Assembly: GCA_020849855.1 (NCBI GenBank)
Contig: JADZFO010000034.1
Coordinates: 62,001 to 126,000, forward strand
Reading direction: 5' to 3'
DNA from: a bacterium
Lineage (GTDB): Bacteria; 4484-113; JAFGCY01
Length of the DNA: 64,000 bases
Below are positions 62,517 to 64,000 of the stretch, piece after piece. The notes beneath the pieces were generated by a model. That model made no database searches and was not told the origin of the DNA. It worked only from the letters and a program-made list of their open reading frames with translations. Every line of letters starts with the position of its first letter. The first letter of the stretch is position 1. The position numbers were made by a program, and so were the translations under genes.

Positions 62517-63587
62517 CTAGCGCTTGCGCTTGCGGAAGATCACGATCAGGCTAATGATGGTCAGCACCAGGGCGACCGTGCCGATGACGCCATAGGTTGT
62601 GCCATAGCGCAGCCAGGTAAAGGCCACGGCGCAGCCGAAGAGCTGCAGCAGGCTGAAGACGAAAACCGTGGTGCGCTCGCCCCAGCCAGCCAGCTCAAAG
62701 TGGTGGTGCAGAGGACTCATCAGCAGGATGCGCTTGCCGGTGGTCTTGAAGGAGATGACCTGCAGCACCACGCTGGTGACCTCAATCACCCAGACGATGG
62801 CGCAGAGGCCCAGGAAGAGCCACCAGCCCTTGGCCAGGAAGAGGCCGCAGACCAGGGCGCCGACAGCCAGGCTGCCGGTGTCACCCATGTAGATCAGCGC
62901 CGGTTTCCAGTTAAAGATCAGGAAGGCCACTAGCACGCCGATGCCCACCGCGGCCGGCACGGCCAGCGGCTCCTTGCCGTCCAGCAGGGCATAGAAGGCG
63001 CCGGCCAGCACCACCAGTGTCGTGCTGGAGAGCAGGCCATCCAGGCCATCGGTGAAGTTGGCGCCGTTAAGTGCGCCGAGCCAGACAAAAAGCCCCAGCG
63101 GGTAATAGACAAACCAGGGCAGGCTCATGGTCCAGGGCATCGGGTTTCCGCTGAGCGCCGCTGCGGCCAGGGCCTGGTCGAAGTAACCGTGCAGCAGGTA
63201 CAGCAGGCCCAGGCCCACTGCGATCATCACCGGCAGCTTATAGCGGGCTCGCAGGCCCTCCGAGCTGCGGCGGAAGACCTTGCGGCTGTCGTCCACCCAG
63301 CCCAGCAGGCCCATAAGCGCGGCGGCCCAGCAGACATACACGCCGAGGCGTTCGCTGGGCATGTTGGGGTCCTGGAAGATGAAGACCAGGCCGCCGGCGA
63401 GGAAGAGCAGGATGACGATCACAATGCCGGTGCCGGTCGGCACCCTGCCCTTCGCCTTGTGGTGTGCGGGTCCGTCTTCGCGAAATGCCTGGGCCATTTT
63501 CGCGCCAACGAGGGCGCGGTAGAGCGCGAAGAGCACGGCGGATACAACGCCGCTAACGCAGGCTATAAGCCACGGATTACCGATCAC
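62517..63587 (-). CDS. mraY: Phospho-MurNAc-pentapeptide translocase MraY
   Basis: 356 aa, 10 membrane helices. It makes lipid I from UDP-MurNAc-pentapeptide and undecaprenyl phosphate. LGWVDDSRKVFR (95-106) with D99/D100 metal-binding, NGANFTDGLDGLLS, and the C-terminal LLMSPLHHHFELAGWGERTTV with the HHHFE motif. GTG 63587 is 6 nt after the murF stop. Translation is probably coupled to murF. Confidence 0.97.
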   Translation of the reverse strand: MIGNPWLIACVSGVVSAVLFALYRALVGAKMAQAFREDGPAHHKAKGRVPTGTGIVIVILLFLAGGLVFIFQDPNMPSERLGVYVCWAAALMGLLGWVDDSRKVFRRSSEGLRARYKLPVMIAVGLGLLYLLHGYFDQALAAAALSGNPMPWTMSLPWFVYYPLGLFVWLGALNGANFTDGLDGLLSSTTLVVLAGAFYALLDGKEPLAVPAAVGIGVLVAFLIFNWKPALIYMGDTGSLAVGALVCGLFLAKGWWLFLGLCAIVWVIEVTSVVLQVISFKTTGKRILLMSPLHHHFELAGWGERTTVFVFSLLQLFGCAVAFTWLRYGTTYGVIGTVALVLTIISLIVIFRKRKR

Positions 63588-63593
63588 AGGAAG

Positions 63594-64000
63594 CTAGCTC
63601 TGTATTCCCAGGATTATCTCGTTAACCACGCGCTCCAGGTGCAGTGCCCGGGAGCCCTTGACCAGGATGACCGTCGGGCGGTCGTCCTGCTGAATCTCGT
63701 TGACAATCAGCGCACTTAGCTTCTGGGCGGCGCGGTCATCCAGAATAACATTGCCACCCTCGTCATCGTGCTGGCCGCGGTCGCCAAAGCCGCCACGGTC
63801 GGGCGCGCCGCCATAATGCCGCTCGCCATAGCCACGGTCGCCATAGCCGCCGCGGTCACCGTAGCCACCGCGGTCGCCATAGCCGCCGCTGAAACCGCCG
63901 CCACGCCGGTCGTCGTAACCGCCACGGCCGCCATAGCCCGGACGCGGCCCGCGTCCGCCGCCGCCAGCGCCGAAGCTCTGGCGCGGGAAGCCATAGCCAC
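63594..64000 (-). CDS. murF: MurF (partial) with an RGG-type low-complexity insertion
   Basis: About 135 codons of the C-terminal end, open to the window edge, with stop TAG at 63594. The last 50 codons (DDRAAQKLSALIVNEIQ..., TVILVKGSRALHLERVV, IILGIQS) match the end of UDP-MurNAc-tripeptide:D-Ala-D-Ala ligase, whose usual end is VLVKGSR..ERVV. Gene order murF-mraY-murD-ftsW agrees. Preceding it are about 80 codons of Gly-rich repeats: GGYGDRG units three times, with RGG, YGG, DRGG and FSGG. This is seen directly. Such a segment is not part of normal MurF; it falls in the last loop of the third domain. No in-frame stop or frameshift is visible. Confidence 0.88.
   Translation of the reverse strand, partial: GYGFPRQSFGAGGGGRGPRPGYGGRGGYDDRRGGGFSGGYGDRGGYGDRGGYGDRGYGERHYGGAPDRGGFGDRGQHDDEGGNVILDDRAAQKLSALIVNEIQQDDRPTVILVKGSRALHLERVVNEIILGIQS

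Noticed and set aside
63716..64000. Minus-strand Ala/Met/Val-rich 94-codon frame at the window end
   Set aside because: It is the repeat region read in the wrong frame; the frame that continues into the MurF C terminus is the real one.
63776..64000. CRISPR-like or tandem DNA repeat at the window end
   Set aside because: The short GC-rich units have no regular repeat-spacer pattern and are explained by codon-level Gly-Tyr-Gly-Asp-Arg repeats in MurF.

Overview
This is a high-GC, gene-dense bacterial chromosome segment, about 64 kb with no phage, insertion sequence or CRISPR array. The organism looks rod-shaped (mreC, mreD, PBP2). It probably has an outer membrane or thick surface polysaccharide (Wzz-, Wzx- and O-antigen-ligase-like proteins) and many lipoproteins. 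I cannot name the phylum. Two features point away from common model organisms: many first genes look leaderless (a TANNNT -10 box ending 6-9 nt before an ATG, GTG or TTG), and the ribosomal and cell-wall genes carry unusual insertions and extensions.

Layout. 1-5.7 kb: an amidohydrolase fragment, an RDD membrane protein, rsgA and the mreC-mreD-PBP2 operon. 5.7-16.3 kb: a polyprenyl synthase and a surface-polysaccharide cluster (two GT4 glycosyltransferases, Wzz, O-antigen ligase, Wzx flippase, nucleotide-sugar dehydrogenase, epimerase). 16.6-22.9 kb: secreted and small proteins (two IPT/TIG lipoproteins, one with a dockerin-like end, and a CAP-domain lipoprotein), then uracil-DNA glycosylase, a HAD protein and a degenerate glutaredoxin. 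23-41.9 kb: the classical translation/transcription block tRNA-Thr, tRNA-Tyr, tRNA-Gly, tRNA-Thr, tuf, rpmG, tRNA-Trp, secE, nusG, rplKAJL, rpoBC. Its tRNA part is split by a reversed SIR2-TPR gene and by two further genes. 41.9-49.7 kb: a membrane Ser/Thr kinase, three envelope proteins, hutI-hutH and a tRNA-Gly. 49.7-59.6 kb: uppP and mixed accessory genes, including an 11-repeat secreted protein, PPK2, a thiolase, a coiled-coil membrane protein and a DUF4236-TPR protein. 59.7-64 kb: part of the dcw cell-wall cluster on the minus strand, murF (partial)-mraY-murD-ftsW.

How the parts fit. MurF, MraY, MurD, FtsW, UppP, PBP2, MreC/D and the polyprenyl synthase together cover lipid-linked peptidoglycan precursor synthesis, carrier recycling and elongation or division synthesis. 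The polysaccharide cluster draws on the same lipid carrier. The rpl/rpo block is a standard housekeeping operon ending in a strong terminator.

The most interesting items are: (1) the SIR2-TPR protein, a candidate NAD-depleting defence gene lodged inside an ancient tRNA cluster; (2) a long RGG/GYGDRGG low-complexity segment inside MurF; (3) the leaderless promoter architecture; (4) a duplicated head segment in PBP2; and (5) a secreted 11-copy Gly-Asn-Asp-x-Tyr repeat protein.
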